Source: a bacterium
Lineage (GTDB): Bacteria; Verrucomicrobiota; Verrucomicrobiia; Verrucomicrobiales; Akkermansiaceae
DNA: 43,912 nucleotides
Direction: 5' to 3'
Assembly: GCA_018222765.1 (NCBI GenBank)
Contig: JAAEZT010000025.1
Span: 13,859 to 57,770, forward strand
Shown: piece after piece, positions 1 through 8,310 of the stretch
Numbering within the stretch: position 1 is the stretch's first letter
How the letters are laid out: every line of letters starts with the position of its first letter
Program-made: the position numbers and the translations under genes
The notes under the pieces: generated by a model
Told to the model about the DNA's origin: nothing
Database searches by the model: none
What the model saw: only the letters and a program-made list of their open reading frames with translations

Positions 1-1086
1 CAGCGTGTCTGAAAGCCCGGCAGCCTCGACCGCAGCCAACAGCGTGCTGAATTTTCCGGATCGTTCGGCGATCGCCACCAAGTCGGTAGCAGGTTTTGGC
101 GGAAGCAATACCGAATCAATGACGTGAATTATCCCATTCGAGCACTGAATGTCGGAATTGATTAGGTTGGAGTCGTTTACTTTGACCTTACCATCGGTAA
201 ACGTGATCGAAATACTATCTCCAGCAATTGTTTTGGCGCGCTCAGCCTCCAGTGCGCCAGCTAATCTTACAGAACCGGGTACAACGTGGTATTTGAGAAT
301 ATTTCCCAATTCCTCGCCATTCTCGGGCTTTAGCAAGTTGGGGATAACCTCCGGAGAAAGCCTGCCGAATGCTTCGTCGGTAGGAGCAAAAACCGTGAAC
401 GGTCCCTCACCTTGTAAGGTCTCAATGAGCCCGGCGCTGGTCAACGCCTTCGCGAGCGTTTCGAACCGACCATCGGACAGAGCTGTCGCAACCAAATCGC
501 TTGAGCTCGAACCACCGTAGGTCCGAAGCCAATCAACATTGAGCTCGAATTCGCCCGCCTTCTTATCAGCCAAGAGCAAACCAACCCGACTGATCTTTCC
601 AGGATCAAACACCTCATCTTTCAACTGCATCCCGCGAAAACTTCCAGTAAATCGGTCAAAAGGAATCTTCACTTCAGTCCATTCCCCCTTGCTTGTTTTG
701 AACTCGGCCATGAATGATACTTCCATTCCCCGATAGCGGGCATCTGTGCCGAATCTCATTTGATAAGTCCTCCCATCCCCTTTCACCAGAGCGACTATTC
801 CATCAGCACCGCTTAGATTCATTTTTACCTTCTCTGTCCGAATCGAAGAAAATCCACCATTGTTTTTGAGAGAAAGCGTTCCTTTGAAAGTCAGGATGCC
901 TCCGCTGCTCACTCCGAAATTGCCCTTGGAGAGTCCTCCCATGACGCCATCGTCTACAACCCGCCAAGATAAAGAATCGGATTCTGAATCATCGAATTCG
1001 GCAACTGAGTTTACGGCTGCGCCGAGAGTAAGGCTTGAAGCCGGTAGCCCGGCGGCAAGAAGAGTGGTGATTAAAAGAGCCTTCAT
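1..1086 (-). CDS. Secreted CIA30-fasciclin fusion protein (3' end cut by window)
   Basis: This is a long open frame running off the left edge, 362 codons visible. The first ~23 residues (MKALLITTLLAAGLPASSLT) form a signal peptide. Residues ~28-185 match the CIA30/NADH-dehydrogenase intermediate-associated family: the DDGVMGG motif, NNGGFSSIR, GDGRTYQMRF, then the WTEVKIPF block before a final strand. A fasciclin (FAS1) domain follows, with GPFTVFAPTDEAF, a LKYHVVPG-like turn, and NGIIHVIDSVLLP. A second FAS1 copy begins near residue 333 and is cut. CIA30 domains have a carbohydrate-binding-module-like fold, and FAS1 domains mediate adhesion, so an exported adhesion or binding protein is the likely role; this is inferred. 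The start at 1086 is chosen because it opens the signal peptide. A TTGACA-like hexamer lies at 1116-1121 but has no convincing -10 partner. Confidence 0.85.
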   Translation of the reverse strand, partial: MKALLITTLLAAGLPASSLTLGAAVNSVAEFDDSESDSLSWRVVDDGVMGGLSKGNFGVSSGGILTFKGTLSLKNNGGFSSIRTEKVKMNLSGADGIVALVKGDGRTYQMRFGTDARYRGMEVSFMAEFKTSKGEWTEVKIPFDRFTGSFRGMQLKDEVFDPGKISRVGLLLADKKAGEFELNVDWLRTYGGSSSSDLVATALSDGRFETLAKALTSAGLIETLQGEGPFTVFAPTDEAFGRLSPEVIPNLLKPENGEELGNILKYHVVPGSVRLAGALEAERAKTIAGDSISITFTDGKVKVNDSNLINSDIQCSNGIIHVIDSVLLPPKPATDLVAIAERSGKFSTLLAAVEAAGLSDTL

Positions 1087-1412
1087 CAGTCGGAACAATC
1101 CACCGAAAAAAATAGTGTCAACGTGTTTCTTTCCAAGAGCTTAAATTTTCGAACTGTCTGTCAGGCGTCAAGGCTCGAAATCCAGCCGAGAAACTGCCCT
1201 TTCTCACACTGAAAACCTTTCCAATCTCATGTAAAATCAATGAAAAGAGGGGGTGTTATAATTCACCTCCACCTTGTTTTTTCGATTCAGCCTCCAGAAT
1301 CTGTCGGTTGGGCTTCTCGAAGGAGGCGCCGAGGAGCTTGCTCCCTGCCTTGTCGACAATATCGAGCAAGGCGACATCCGTTCTCTTGGAGTGACTGCTG
1401 AGCGCCGCTAAA
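1087..1412. other. Intergenic region between pyruvate kinase and the CIA30-fasciclin gene
   Basis: There are 326 bases without a convincing gene. The region must carry the end of the pyruvate kinase transcript and possibly the promoter of the CIA30-fasciclin gene (minus strand). I see a TTGACG hexamer and a TTGACA hexamer on the minus strand, neither with a good -10 at 16-18 bases. A minus-strand frame is open from 1525 to 1256 but mostly overlaps the pyruvate kinase gene; I do not call it. No clear terminator hairpin was found. Confidence 0.4.
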
Positions 1413-2849
1413 TCACGCGTGCACCAAGAGGATCGAGTCAACAGCATGATCCTGGTGGAGGATATCCGACACGACGACGAGAGGTGTCCCTTGCTCAACT
1501 CCATGGTGCGTTCGTAGTAATTCAACCGCAGCTGAAATTGTTTCTCGCGGCAGCTTACTGAACGCGATTTGGAAACTTTTCACCCCTCTGGAAAGCGTCA
1601 GGGTTTGGCAGGTTTCTGCTTCGGGGGTGAAGGCAAAGATCTCAGACCGAGGGCGAAGCAATGCTGCCCGGTGAGCGGTCTTCCCTGATTTGGTGAAAAC
1701 CAAAAGCAAAGCCCCAAAAAGAGAATCAGCCAAACCGACCGCGGCCTTAATTGTTTTTTGTTTCTCGGTGTTGAGGACCGCCTCCCCGCCATACCCAAGC
1801 CCTCTCGAGCGTTCAATTCGTAGAGCAACCCGATCCATCAATTCGACACATCTTACAGGATATTTCCCAACCGTCGTTTCTCCCGAAAGCATGATGGCGT
1901 CGGTCTCCTCATAGACTGCATTCGAAACATCGGTTACCTCAGCTCGAGTTGGAGTGGGACTCTCAATCATGGATTCCAGCATGTGAGTTGCCACGATCAC
2001 CCGACGTCCGATTTGGTGACAGCGCTTGATGATCTTCCGCTGAATAATGGGAAGCTCTTCCACATAAACCTCAATCCCCAAATCACCACGAGCTACCATG
2101 ATTACGTCGGACTCCCGGATAATGTCGTCGAGATGCTTCATCGCCTCCTGGTCTTCGAGTTTTGAAACAATCTGCGCGTTGCCCCCTGCGGCTTTCTGCG
2201 TGTCTCTCAACTCCCGTACGTGGCTGGCATCTCTCACGAATGACCCTGCAATATAGTCCGTCTGACATTCCGCCGCAACCTTGATGTCGGCATGATCCTT
2301 TTCTGTGAGCGCCGGAAGATTTAAGCGCACTCCGGGCAGATTAATGTGACGCCGCGATCCCATCTCGCCAGATGTCAAAGCCTGGCATAAAATGCGGTCT
2401 TCGGACACTTTCTCAATCTTCATCAAGAGCTCTCCATTATCTACCGTCAGTTCATTTCCTTCCGACACATCGGACATGAGTCCGGGGTAATTCACCGTCG
2501 TCGACTTCTCAATCTGCGAAGCCGAACCCTCAACCCGAAACTCCACCAAATCCCCTTTGGTTAGAGCGATCTTCTCTCCCACATCTCCGGTGCGAATCGA
2601 TGGCCCTTGCAGATCAAAAAGCACCCCAACCGTTCTTCCCGCTTCTTCTGAGATCGCTCGGATTCTCGGCACAATTTCACGACACCATTCATGTCGGGCA
2701 TGACTCATATTGAGACGGAAAACATCTGCGCCAGCCTCGACAAGTTTCCGCAACATCTCCGGAGATTCCGTCGCTGGTCCCAAGGTGCAAATAATCCTAG
2801 TCTTCCTTGTTTTTCTCACCACGGCAAGTTGGCACGCTGCACCCATCAC
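1413..2849 (-). CDS. pyk: Pyruvate kinase
   Basis: Pyruvate kinase converts phosphoenolpyruvate and ADP to pyruvate and ATP in the last step of glycolysis. The 478-residue length is normal. The N-terminal barrel begins with RKTRIICTLGPA, followed by AGADVFRLNMSH (substrate/ATP-binding Arg). The B domain spans about residues 88-185. The active-site lysine region is IVSKLEDQEA, the signature MVARGDLGIEV follows, then ATHMLESMI, PTPTRAEVTDVSNAV and DAIMLSGETTVGKYP. The C-terminal domain ends in a short strand (VDSILLVHA) as usual, so the stop is natural. The reading frame opens with GTG directly followed by ATG at 2846; a GGAGG lies about 15 bases upstream, so either codon could start. It lies 123 bases downstream of the sulfatase on the same strand but probably has its own promoter. 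Confidence 0.95.
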   Translation of the reverse strand: MMGAACQLAVVRKTRKTRIICTLGPATESPEMLRKLVEAGADVFRLNMSHARHEWCREIVPRIRAISEEAGRTVGVLFDLQGPSIRTGDVGEKIALTKGDLVEFRVEGSASQIEKSTTVNYPGLMSDVSEGNELTVDNGELLMKIEKVSEDRILCQALTSGEMGSRRHINLPGVRLNLPALTEKDHADIKVAAECQTDYIAGSFVRDASHVRELRDTQKAAGGNAQIVSKLEDQEAMKHLDDIIRESDVIMVARGDLGIEVYVEELPIIQRKIIKRCHQIGRRVIVATHMLESMIESPTPTRAEVTDVSNAVYEETDAIMLSGETTVGKYPVRCVELMDRVALRIERSRGLGYGGEAVLNTEKQKTIKAAVGLADSLFGALLLVFTKSGKTAHRAALLRPRSEIFAFTPEAETCQTLTLSRGVKSFQIAFSKLPRETISAAVELLRTHHGVEQGTPLVVVSDILHQDHAVDSILLVHA

Positions 2850-2972
2850 AACAAGCTATCTTCCTCCGGTTCGACCTGAATTCTCGAGGGTGAAACATGG
2901 GGCGAGGGGCAAAGACCATACTCTCAACCGTTGTCCGTTCAGGATATCGGAGAGATCTGGAATTACCGAAGA

Positions 2973-4451
2973 CTATTCATACTTCCACTTCATGATCCAT
3001 GGGTCGCCTGTTTCCTTCTGTGCGACTTTGAGTTTGTCTTGATATTCTTTGAGTAATTCAGCGTACTGGGGCAACTCGGCGAGATTGCGGGTTTCATCGG
3101 GATCGGATGAGATGTCGAAGAGTTCGAATTTGGGCCGTTGAATATACGACTTCACACTGCGGCCCCCATATGTAGCGTTCTGCCCTTTTTCCAATTGCGC
3201 CTGCCAAGTCGCGGCGGCCCAGAGGTCTGATGCGAAGGGATACGGCTGTCGGTAGGCGATGTTCCAGATGACTTTGTAGTCGCGATCACGATAGGAACGC
3301 ATGGGGTAATACATTTGGATCTCGTGAAAAGTGTGAGACGCAACGATATGATCCCAACCTTTCGCGCTACTCTCATCGAGAATCGGCAACCAAGAACGGC
3401 CGTGGTATTTTTGGGGAACCTTACCGGTGTTTTCCCCCTTCCCTGCTTTTCCAAAACTGAGCGGCTTCTTGGGCTTGTTCAATTTCGCATTGTAGGCTCC
3501 CGCCATATCAAGAATCGTCGGAGTAATATCCGAGTGGGAGATCATCGCTTTATTAACGAGACCTTTGGTTTTTAAGCGAGGATCGCGAACGATGAAGGGA
3601 ACACGTAAACCAGCTTCATAGACTGTTGTCTTGGCGCCAGGAAATGCCATGCCGTGGTCCGCGGTGTAGATCAAAATGGTATTGTCCCAATGTCCTGTTT
3701 CTTTGAGTAACTCGATCAAGCGACCGAGACCGTCATCGATACGGGAACAGGATTGATAATACTGGCTCAGCTCGGCACGTGACTCCGGGGTGTCGGGAAG
3801 AAACGGAGGAACGACAACGTCGGCTGGATCGTAGAAAACTTCCTTCACGCCTTTGCGTGATTTTTTGTCGGGGAGATTTCCGAAGAGATCCGGCTTATGT
3901 TTGCCCGGGAAGGATTTGTCGACGCCGCCTCCGCGATGCGGATCGGAGGGGCAAAAATAGAGAAAGAATGGCTTATCTGTTTTCTCTTCGAAAAGCCCGC
4001 GGCAATTCTCGGCCATCTCACGAGGGTTGCGGGAGCTCCCCGGAAGGTATTGGTCGAAGTGGAAGACCGATTCTGGTGCGACGTGCAGCTTGGCAATCTG
4101 CGCGGTGCGGTAACCCACTTGCGACATAAGCTGCGGGAGTGCGAAGGCGCGCATCGACGCGAAGGATTCGAATTTGTGGTATCGGTGGGTGTGTCCGTAT
4201 TGCCCGTTAAAGTGATTGTGCAGGCCGGTGAGAATCACTGAGCGTGAAGCTGAACAGGATGCCGTTGTGGCGAAGGCCTCGGTAAATCGAACGCCTTCTT
4301 TGGCCAAGGCGTCGAGATTTGGAGTCTTGATGACAGGATTCCCGTAACAACCGGCCACCGGAGATTGGTCATCGGTGACGATAAGGATGACATTGGGCTG
4401 CTTGGCGGTAGCAATGCCGACGGAAACCAGAAAGGCGAAAATGCGGGGCAT
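2973..4451 (-). CDS. Exported sulfatase, type I (formylglycine-dependent)
   Basis: A 492-residue type I sulfatase that hydrolyses sulfate esters or sulfamates outside the cytoplasm. An N-terminal signal peptide (~1-16) precedes PNVILIVTDDQS, where D27 and D28 are metal ligands. The formylglycine site is C66-S-A-S-R70, fitting the C-x-(P/A)-x-R consensus with Ala in place of the usual Pro. Further metal-site motifs are YTADHGMAFPGAKTTVYEAG. The stretch after the nucleophile (SVILTGLHNHFNGQYGH) resembles the heparan N-sulfatase-like (SGSH, S1_8-type) group, suggesting a sulfated polysaccharide substrate; this sub-assignment is inference. It needs a formylglycine-generating enzyme encoded elsewhere. 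No other polysaccharide genes sit beside it. Confidence 0.93.
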   Translation of the reverse strand: MPRIFAFLVSVGIATAKQPNVILIVTDDQSPVAGCYGNPVIKTPNLDALAKEGVRFTEAFATTASCSASRSVILTGLHNHFNGQYGHTHRYHKFESFASMRAFALPQLMSQVGYRTAQIAKLHVAPESVFHFDQYLPGSSRNPREMAENCRGLFEEKTDKPFFLYFCPSDPHRGGGVDKSFPGKHKPDLFGNLPDKKSRKGVKEVFYDPADVVVPPFLPDTPESRAELSQYYQSCSRIDDGLGRLIELLKETGHWDNTILIYTADHGMAFPGAKTTVYEAGLRVPFIVRDPRLKTKGLVNKAMISHSDITPTILDMAGAYNAKLNKPKKPLSFGKAGKGENTGKVPQKYHGRSWLPILDESSAKGWDHIVASHTFHEIQMYYPMRSYRDRDYKVIWNIAYRQPYPFASDLWAAATWQAQLEKGQNATYGGRSVKSYIQRPKFELFDISSDPDETRNLAELPQYAELLKEYQDKLKVAQKETGDPWIMKWKYE

Positions 4452-4581
4452 GAAGCACTATACGCCCACGAGCTGCAGTTCTTTGGCATAAAATCAAGGC
4501 AGCCCAAAACCGCATTGTTGCCCTATTAGGCGGGAGCCGGATAACTCAGGATCCGCGCCAATATCGAAAATCTTGGCAACG

Positions 4582-5703
4582 CTACCACTCTTGGCTTAGC
4601 TCATACTGGCTGGCCAGTTGGAGAAGATCGTCGCGCATGGGCCATTCGTCGGGACGCTCGCATGGTCCATCATGGCGCTTGCTCGCACCCTTAAGCATCA
4701 TGCATCCAGTATTGTCGCCGATCTTACGAACCTCCTCTACTTCCTCAGCAGTGAGACGGGCGCCTTCAGGAAGTGAAGCGTAATCGCGAATCTTATCTTC
4801 GATGGGAACAGCATTATCACCAGCCTCTTGAATTACGGTTGGTACAACACACTTTACAGGCTCTTGCGAAAGATTCCAAGCCGATGCGAACTGCATCATA
4901 CTCAGGCCATGCTTCTCGGCAATCGGACGCATCTTTTCGATTCGCTCGCACCCACGTTCGACCCAGCCTTCGGGTCGATAGCTGCGATGATCACCGGGAC
5001 GGAATTCGTGCCCGGGCTTCATATCGTCGTGGAAAATCCCACCATAGTCCACCACACGGGTCAGGATATCGATGTTGTTCTTCTTTGCCGATGCCAAGAC
5101 GTGCTGGCCTGGCCAAGGCTCAAGCGGATTGAGAATTACCATGGCCCAGTCGATCAATTCTCCGAAGTTTTCGAAGACGTGAAGCATATCTAGGGTGAAA
5201 CCATTGGCCGGCCCAGGGGCGATCCCAAGTCGCTCGGCGAGCCCTTCTTGCTTCAGTCCATTCATCCCCTTCCAAACATCCTCGCTAGTGTATCCCGTCT
5301 CGTCGGGGTTGTGTAGCATGAGGAGGTCGAAGTGGTCCGTGCCGCAGTCCCTCAGGGAATTCTCACAAGCCTTTCGAAGAAAATCATGATAGCCAGCCGC
5401 AGTTCGAAGAGCCGGACTGGTAAAGCGCGGATATCCCGAGCTTCCCTGACGTTCTCCTTCATAAAAATCGTGTCCCAGCATCCCCACGAGGCAGTAGCTG
5501 TCGCGCGGGTATTCGGAGAGGACCTCGCCCAGTGCTTTGTCGGCCCTTCCAGTTCCGTAGACATCAGCCGTCACAAATGTCCGGATTCCGGAATCGTAGG
5601 CCACTCGAATACATTCCTGATAACGATCTGCCTCCAGCATTTCGCCGAAGTGCATATAACGTCCACCGCTCCAGGTTCCGTAGGCTGTTCTTGTCAGGTT
5701 CAT
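4582..5703 (-). CDS. Aldo/keto reductase-like protein lacking catalytic Asp and Lys
   Basis: The 373-residue protein has the fold of the aldo/keto reductase family: a TIM barrel with ...GIRTFVTADVYGTGRADKALG near the start, FDLLMLHNPD in the middle and a C-terminal NAD(P)H-binding region with EEVEEVRKIGDNTGC. Family enzymes use a Asp-Tyr-Lys-His tetrad. Here Tyr49 and His131 are present, but the Asp that normally opens the FDTAxxYG motif is Val44, and the strand that normally carries TKxG reads YCLVGMLGHD, with no lysine. Catalysis is therefore either altered or absent. The sequence is otherwise well conserved in style, so it is not decaying. I recall similar sequences in other Verrucomicrobia and Planctomycetes, which would make this a conserved subfamily; that needs a search. 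Confidence 0.88.
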   Translation of the reverse strand: MNLTRTAYGTWSGGRYMHFGEMLEADRYQECIRVAYDSGIRTFVTADVYGTGRADKALGEVLSEYPRDSYCLVGMLGHDFYEGERQGSSGYPRFTSPALRTAAGYHDFLRKACENSLRDCGTDHFDLLMLHNPDETGYTSEDVWKGMNGLKQEGLAERLGIAPGPANGFTLDMLHVFENFGELIDWAMVILNPLEPWPGQHVLASAKKNNIDILTRVVDYGGIFHDDMKPGHEFRPGDHRSYRPEGWVERGCERIEKMRPIAEKHGLSMMQFASAWNLSQEPVKCVVPTVIQEAGDNAVPIEDKIRDYASLPEGARLTAEEVEEVRKIGDNTGCMMLKGASKRHDGPCERPDEWPMRDDLLQLASQYELSQEW

Positions 5704-5840
5704 AGTAGCTGCGGAGAATAAGGATCACTTGGGCCAAGGTTTCAAGGGCAAGTTTAGCTTACCCTGACCCGATTCGAGGTGATGCCTGGGAGTGGTCGTC
5801 CCTGTTCCCCGGACAAGCTTACAACAAACTTATAAAGCCT

Positions 5841-6029
5841 CTACTCGGAATGCGGCTTTTTTTCGCCTTCCTCCTCATCCGCTTCACTGGTGTGCTCCTT
5901 CTCCTCTTTCGACTCGTGTTTGAAGAGTTCCTCGGTGCCGGGTTTGCCGTTTTCAGACTTCCATTCGTGACGCTCACAAGAAGCTAACCCGAAGCCGATT
6001 GCTGCCAGAACAAAAAGAGAATGTTTCAT
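5841..6029 (-). CDS. Small putative lipoprotein, highly charged
   Basis: A 62-residue protein starting MKHSLFVLAAIGFGLASC. The start is a lipoprotein signal with a lipobox (L-A-S-C, Cys at position 18), so it is probably lipidated and anchored in the envelope. The mature part is almost all charged (Glu, Lys, His, Ser), likely disordered. The open frame extends upstream to 6086, but the ATG at 6029 is preferred because it begins the signal peptide. It lies between the aldo/keto reductase-like gene and queD on the same strand. I do not recognise a family; function unknown. Confidence 0.6.
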   Translation of the reverse strand: MKHSLFVLAAIGFGLASCERHEWKSENGKPGTEELFKHESKEEKEHTSEADEEEGEKKPHSE

Positions 6030-6094
6030 CGCGCCCGCTGGATACGCGACCTTTCCGAAAAAGGCAATCCCATCTTTCCTGATCAAGGCAAACT

Positions 6095-6115
6095 TGTCAA
6101 AAGTCGGACTTTTGA
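6095..6115 (-). promoter_or_regulatory. 19-base inverted repeat overlapping a TTGACA hexamer
   Basis: A perfect odd palindrome, TCAAAAGTC-G-GACTTTTGA, occupies 6097-6115. On the minus strand its end overlaps a perfect -35-like TTGACA (6095-6100), placed about 65 bases upstream of the lipoprotein start; the -10 region 17 bases on (AAAGAT) is poor. It could be an operator for the lipoprotein gene, or a short hairpin ending the queD transcript. Direct observation is only the repeat and the hexamer. Confidence 0.35.
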
Positions 6116-6166
6116 TTCACCCGGGGAATTTCGGCCTTAACTTAAATTGGAAATCTGGACAGTCGC

Positions 6167-6532
6167 CTAGAATTCTCCCTTGAAAGAGCATCTCGCCGTC
6201 GGAGTCTCGTAGATCACGATCTCACAGAGACCCGGGAGGTCTTTTTCAAGCTTCCTCCAAAACCAAGCTGCCATGATCTCAATCGTGGGGCTTTCGAGGC
6301 CTTCAATATCATTGAGGTAGGAATGATCCATTTTCTCCAGAAGCGGAGCCATGGCCTCAGAAATGCATTTGTGATCGTAAACCCAGCCAATGGATTCATT
6401 GACCTCACCTTCGACATGAATTTCCACCTTGAAGCTGTGACCGTGCATTTGACGGCATTTGTGGTCATCAGGCAGACTCGGCAGAGTGTGAGCTGCCTCA
6501 AAGCGGAAATCTTTGATAATTCGTGCGCGCAT
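6167..6532 (-). CDS. queD: 6-carboxytetrahydropterin synthase QueD (6-pyruvoyl-tetrahydropterin synthase family)
   Basis: A 121-residue member of the PTPS/QueD family, the usual length for QueD, which makes 6-carboxy-5,6,7,8-tetrahydropterin from dihydroneopterin triphosphate for queuosine/7-deazapurine synthesis. Zinc ligands are visible as H15 (FEAAH) and H30/H32 (MHGHSF), and Cys26 is the catalytic cysteine (KCRQMHGH). The WVYDHK turn, MDHSYLND and SPTIEIMAAWFW follow, with the C-terminal Glu in IYETPTARC. No other queuosine gene is in the window. It is divergent from trpA with a 67-base gap in which I saw no preQ1 riboswitch-like structure. QueD is the best call, but other PTPS-family activities cannot be excluded from sequence alone. 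Confidence 0.88.
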   Translation of the reverse strand: MRARIIKDFRFEAAHTLPSLPDDHKCRQMHGHSFKVEIHVEGEVNESIGWVYDHKCISEAMAPLLEKMDHSYLNDIEGLESPTIEIMAAWFWRKLEKDLPGLCEIVIYETPTARCSFKGEF

Positions 6533-6599
6533 GGGAATTTGTTACGAGTGAGGATAGGCTTGTCTCTCCCGCCGTCCATCGCCAAGTTCCCCCAAGTTC

Positions 6600-7406
6600 A
6601 TGGCCAACCGTATTGATAACACTTTTACCAAGCTTCGGGACCAGTCCCGCAAAGCATTCGTCGCTTATGTCGCCGGAGGAGATCCGAATTTCGACCGCTC
6701 ACTTGAAATTCTCCATGCCCTGGCCGATGCCGGAGCGGACATCATCGAACTCGGCGTGCCTTTTTCCGACCCAATGGCGGACGGCATCGTCAACCAACTC
6801 GCCGCCGATCGGGCGCTCAAAGCCGGAATGAACGTGCCCCGCATATTGGATCTCATTCGCGTCTTCCGCGAGACCCGCGAAACTCCGCTTGTGCTCTTCA
6901 CCTACCTGAACCCGATTTACGCCTACGGATATGAGAAGTTCCACGAGGATGCCGCAGCCGCTGGAGCCGACGGAATCCTCCTTCTGGATCTTCCGCCTGC
7001 CGAGGAGTTGGCAAACCCGGACTTTACGCATGGCGAAGGGCTTCATCACATTCACCTCATCGCTCCGACCACTCCGACTCAGCGAAAAACAACTCTCGCG
7101 CAGACATCTAAAGGGTTTATTTATGCATTATCCAGAACTGGCGTCACCGGTGGTCACATGGCCCCATCAGAGAGTATTGGAGCCCAAGTCGAGGAGCTCA
7201 AGACTATCACCGATACTCCGATCTGCGTCGGGTTTGGAATAAGCAACGCGGAGCAAGCTGCCATGGTCGCAAGCAAGGGGGACGGTATTATCGTGGGATC
7301 TGCTATTGTCAAAACCGTGCAGGAAAACGCCGATAATCCTGAGGTTGCCCAGATCCTGAAGAAATTTGTCACCCCGCTCATCGAGGCGACGCATTCGGCC
7401 TCGTAA
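6600..7406 (+). CDS. trpA: Tryptophan synthase alpha subunit
   Basis: A 268-residue protein of normal TrpA length. TrpA cleaves indole-3-glycerol phosphate to indole and glyceraldehyde 3-phosphate and passes indole to TrpB. The catalytic pair is visible in ADIIELGVPFSDPMADG (Glu50 and Asp61 in this numbering). Other signatures are TYLNPIYAYG, DGILLLDLPPAE, IHLIAPTTP, GFIYALSRTGVTG and the phosphate-binding VGFGISN and GIIVGSAIV. No trpB or other trp gene is next to it here, so the trp genes seem dispersed or the cluster is split. dapF follows after a 39-base gap in the same direction. No leader peptide or attenuator was seen in the 67 bases upstream. Confidence 0.96.
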   Translation: MANRIDNTFTKLRDQSRKAFVAYVAGGDPNFDRSLEILHALADAGADIIELGVPFSDPMADGIVNQLAADRALKAGMNVPRILDLIRVFRETRETPLVLFTYLNPIYAYGYEKFHEDAAAAGADGILLLDLPPAEELANPDFTHGEGLHHIHLIAPTTPTQRKTTLAQTSKGFIYALSRTGVTGGHMAPSESIGAQVEELKTITDTPICVGFGISNAEQAAMVASKGDGIIVGSAIVKTVQENADNPEVAQILKKFVTPLIEATHSAS

Positions 7407-7445
7407 TCGCTTGCATCTCCTAACAATCAAGACGATCACTCTCCC

Positions 7446-8258
7446 ATGACCCTCTCTTTTACCAAGATGAACGGGGCCGGCAACGATTTCGTTGTGATCG
7501 ATAACCGTGATCTCAACATTAATCTCACCGCCGAGCAAATCGCCCTGCTCTGCGACCGCCATCGCGGTATCGGAGCGGACGGACTTTTGGCCGTCGAACC
7601 TGCCGAAAGCGGGGCTGACGTTAAGTTCCGCTACTACAACGCCGACGGGGGTGAGGCCGAAATGTGCGGAAATGGCGCCCGTTGTTTCGGACGATACGCT
7701 TCCCGGACTCTTGGTGGCGAGCGTGATGAGTTAAGCTTCGAGACCATCGCGGGAACCCTCAATGCCCGTTTTATCGGTGATGAAGTCTGCATCGACATGT
7801 CCGATCCCTTCAATCTCGAGATGAATTCCCCCGTGAATATCGATTCTCTCGGCGCTCAGGTTCACAACCTCAATACAGGAGTTCCTCATGCAGTTGCTTT
7901 TGTCGACGACCTCGAATCCACCGACATTATCAAAAATGGAGCAGCGATCCGCTATGACGATCACTATTTACCAAAAGGCACCAATGCCAATTTCGTGGGC
8001 GTTCTGGCTCCCGACCACCTCGCTGTCCGCACATACGAGCGCGGCGTGGAAAACGAAACCCTCGCCTGCGGGACCGGAATCACGGCCTGCGCCTTAATTC
8101 ACCATCTTTTGACCGGAACCCCCTCTCCCATAAGAATCAATGTTCGTGGAGGAGACACCCTCTCCATCGGCTTCGAACCCAGATCCGACCAGACCTTTTC
8201 CAAGGTCACTCTGACCGGACCAGCTGATTTTGTCTTCGACGGAGAGATCACGATCTAA
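7446..8258 (+). CDS. dapF: Diaminopimelate epimerase
   Basis: DapF interconverts LL- and meso-diaminopimelate for lysine and peptidoglycan synthesis. The 270-residue length is typical. The opening TKMNGAGNDFVVIDN, the first catalytic Cys74 in MCGNGARC and the second, Cys208, in TLACGTGITACA, are intact, as is the YERGVENET substrate-binding motif. It is 39 bases downstream of trpA and 52 bases upstream of the BrnT-like gene, all on the same strand, so trpA-dapF may be co-transcribed. Its presence supports a meso-DAP peptidoglycan cell wall. Confidence 0.96.
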   Translation: MTLSFTKMNGAGNDFVVIDNRDLNINLTAEQIALLCDRHRGIGADGLLAVEPAESGADVKFRYYNADGGEAEMCGNGARCFGRYASRTLGGERDELSFETIAGTLNARFIGDEVCIDMSDPFNLEMNSPVNIDSLGAQVHNLNTGVPHAVAFVDDLESTDIIKNGAAIRYDDHYLPKGTNANFVGVLAPDHLAVRTYERGVENETLACGTGITACALIHHLLTGTPSPIRINVRGGDTLSIGFEPRSDQTFSKVTLTGPADFVFDGEITI

Positions 8259-8310
8259 CAAATCCCTTCTTTTCACTCCAGCCTCCCTGTGGTTTTATCT
8301 CACCAGATTT

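Noticed and set aside
1256-1525. A minus-strand open frame of 89 codons running past the pyruvate kinase stop.
   Set aside because: Its first part overlaps the kinase gene in another frame, the kinase C-terminus (VDSILLVHA) is a natural end, and the extension matches nothing I know. A frameshifted kinase extension seems unlikely.
5834-5859. AAAGCC-14 bases-GGCTTT with a T-run, possible terminator.
   Set aside because: The T-run is on the plus strand, where no gene runs, and on the minus strand the hairpin encloses the lipoprotein stop with only a short T-tract. The stem is weak.
6533-6599. Checked the gap upstream of queD for a preQ1 riboswitch.
   Set aside because: No C-rich loop followed by an A-rich pseudoknot partner is visible, and the gap is only 67 bases.
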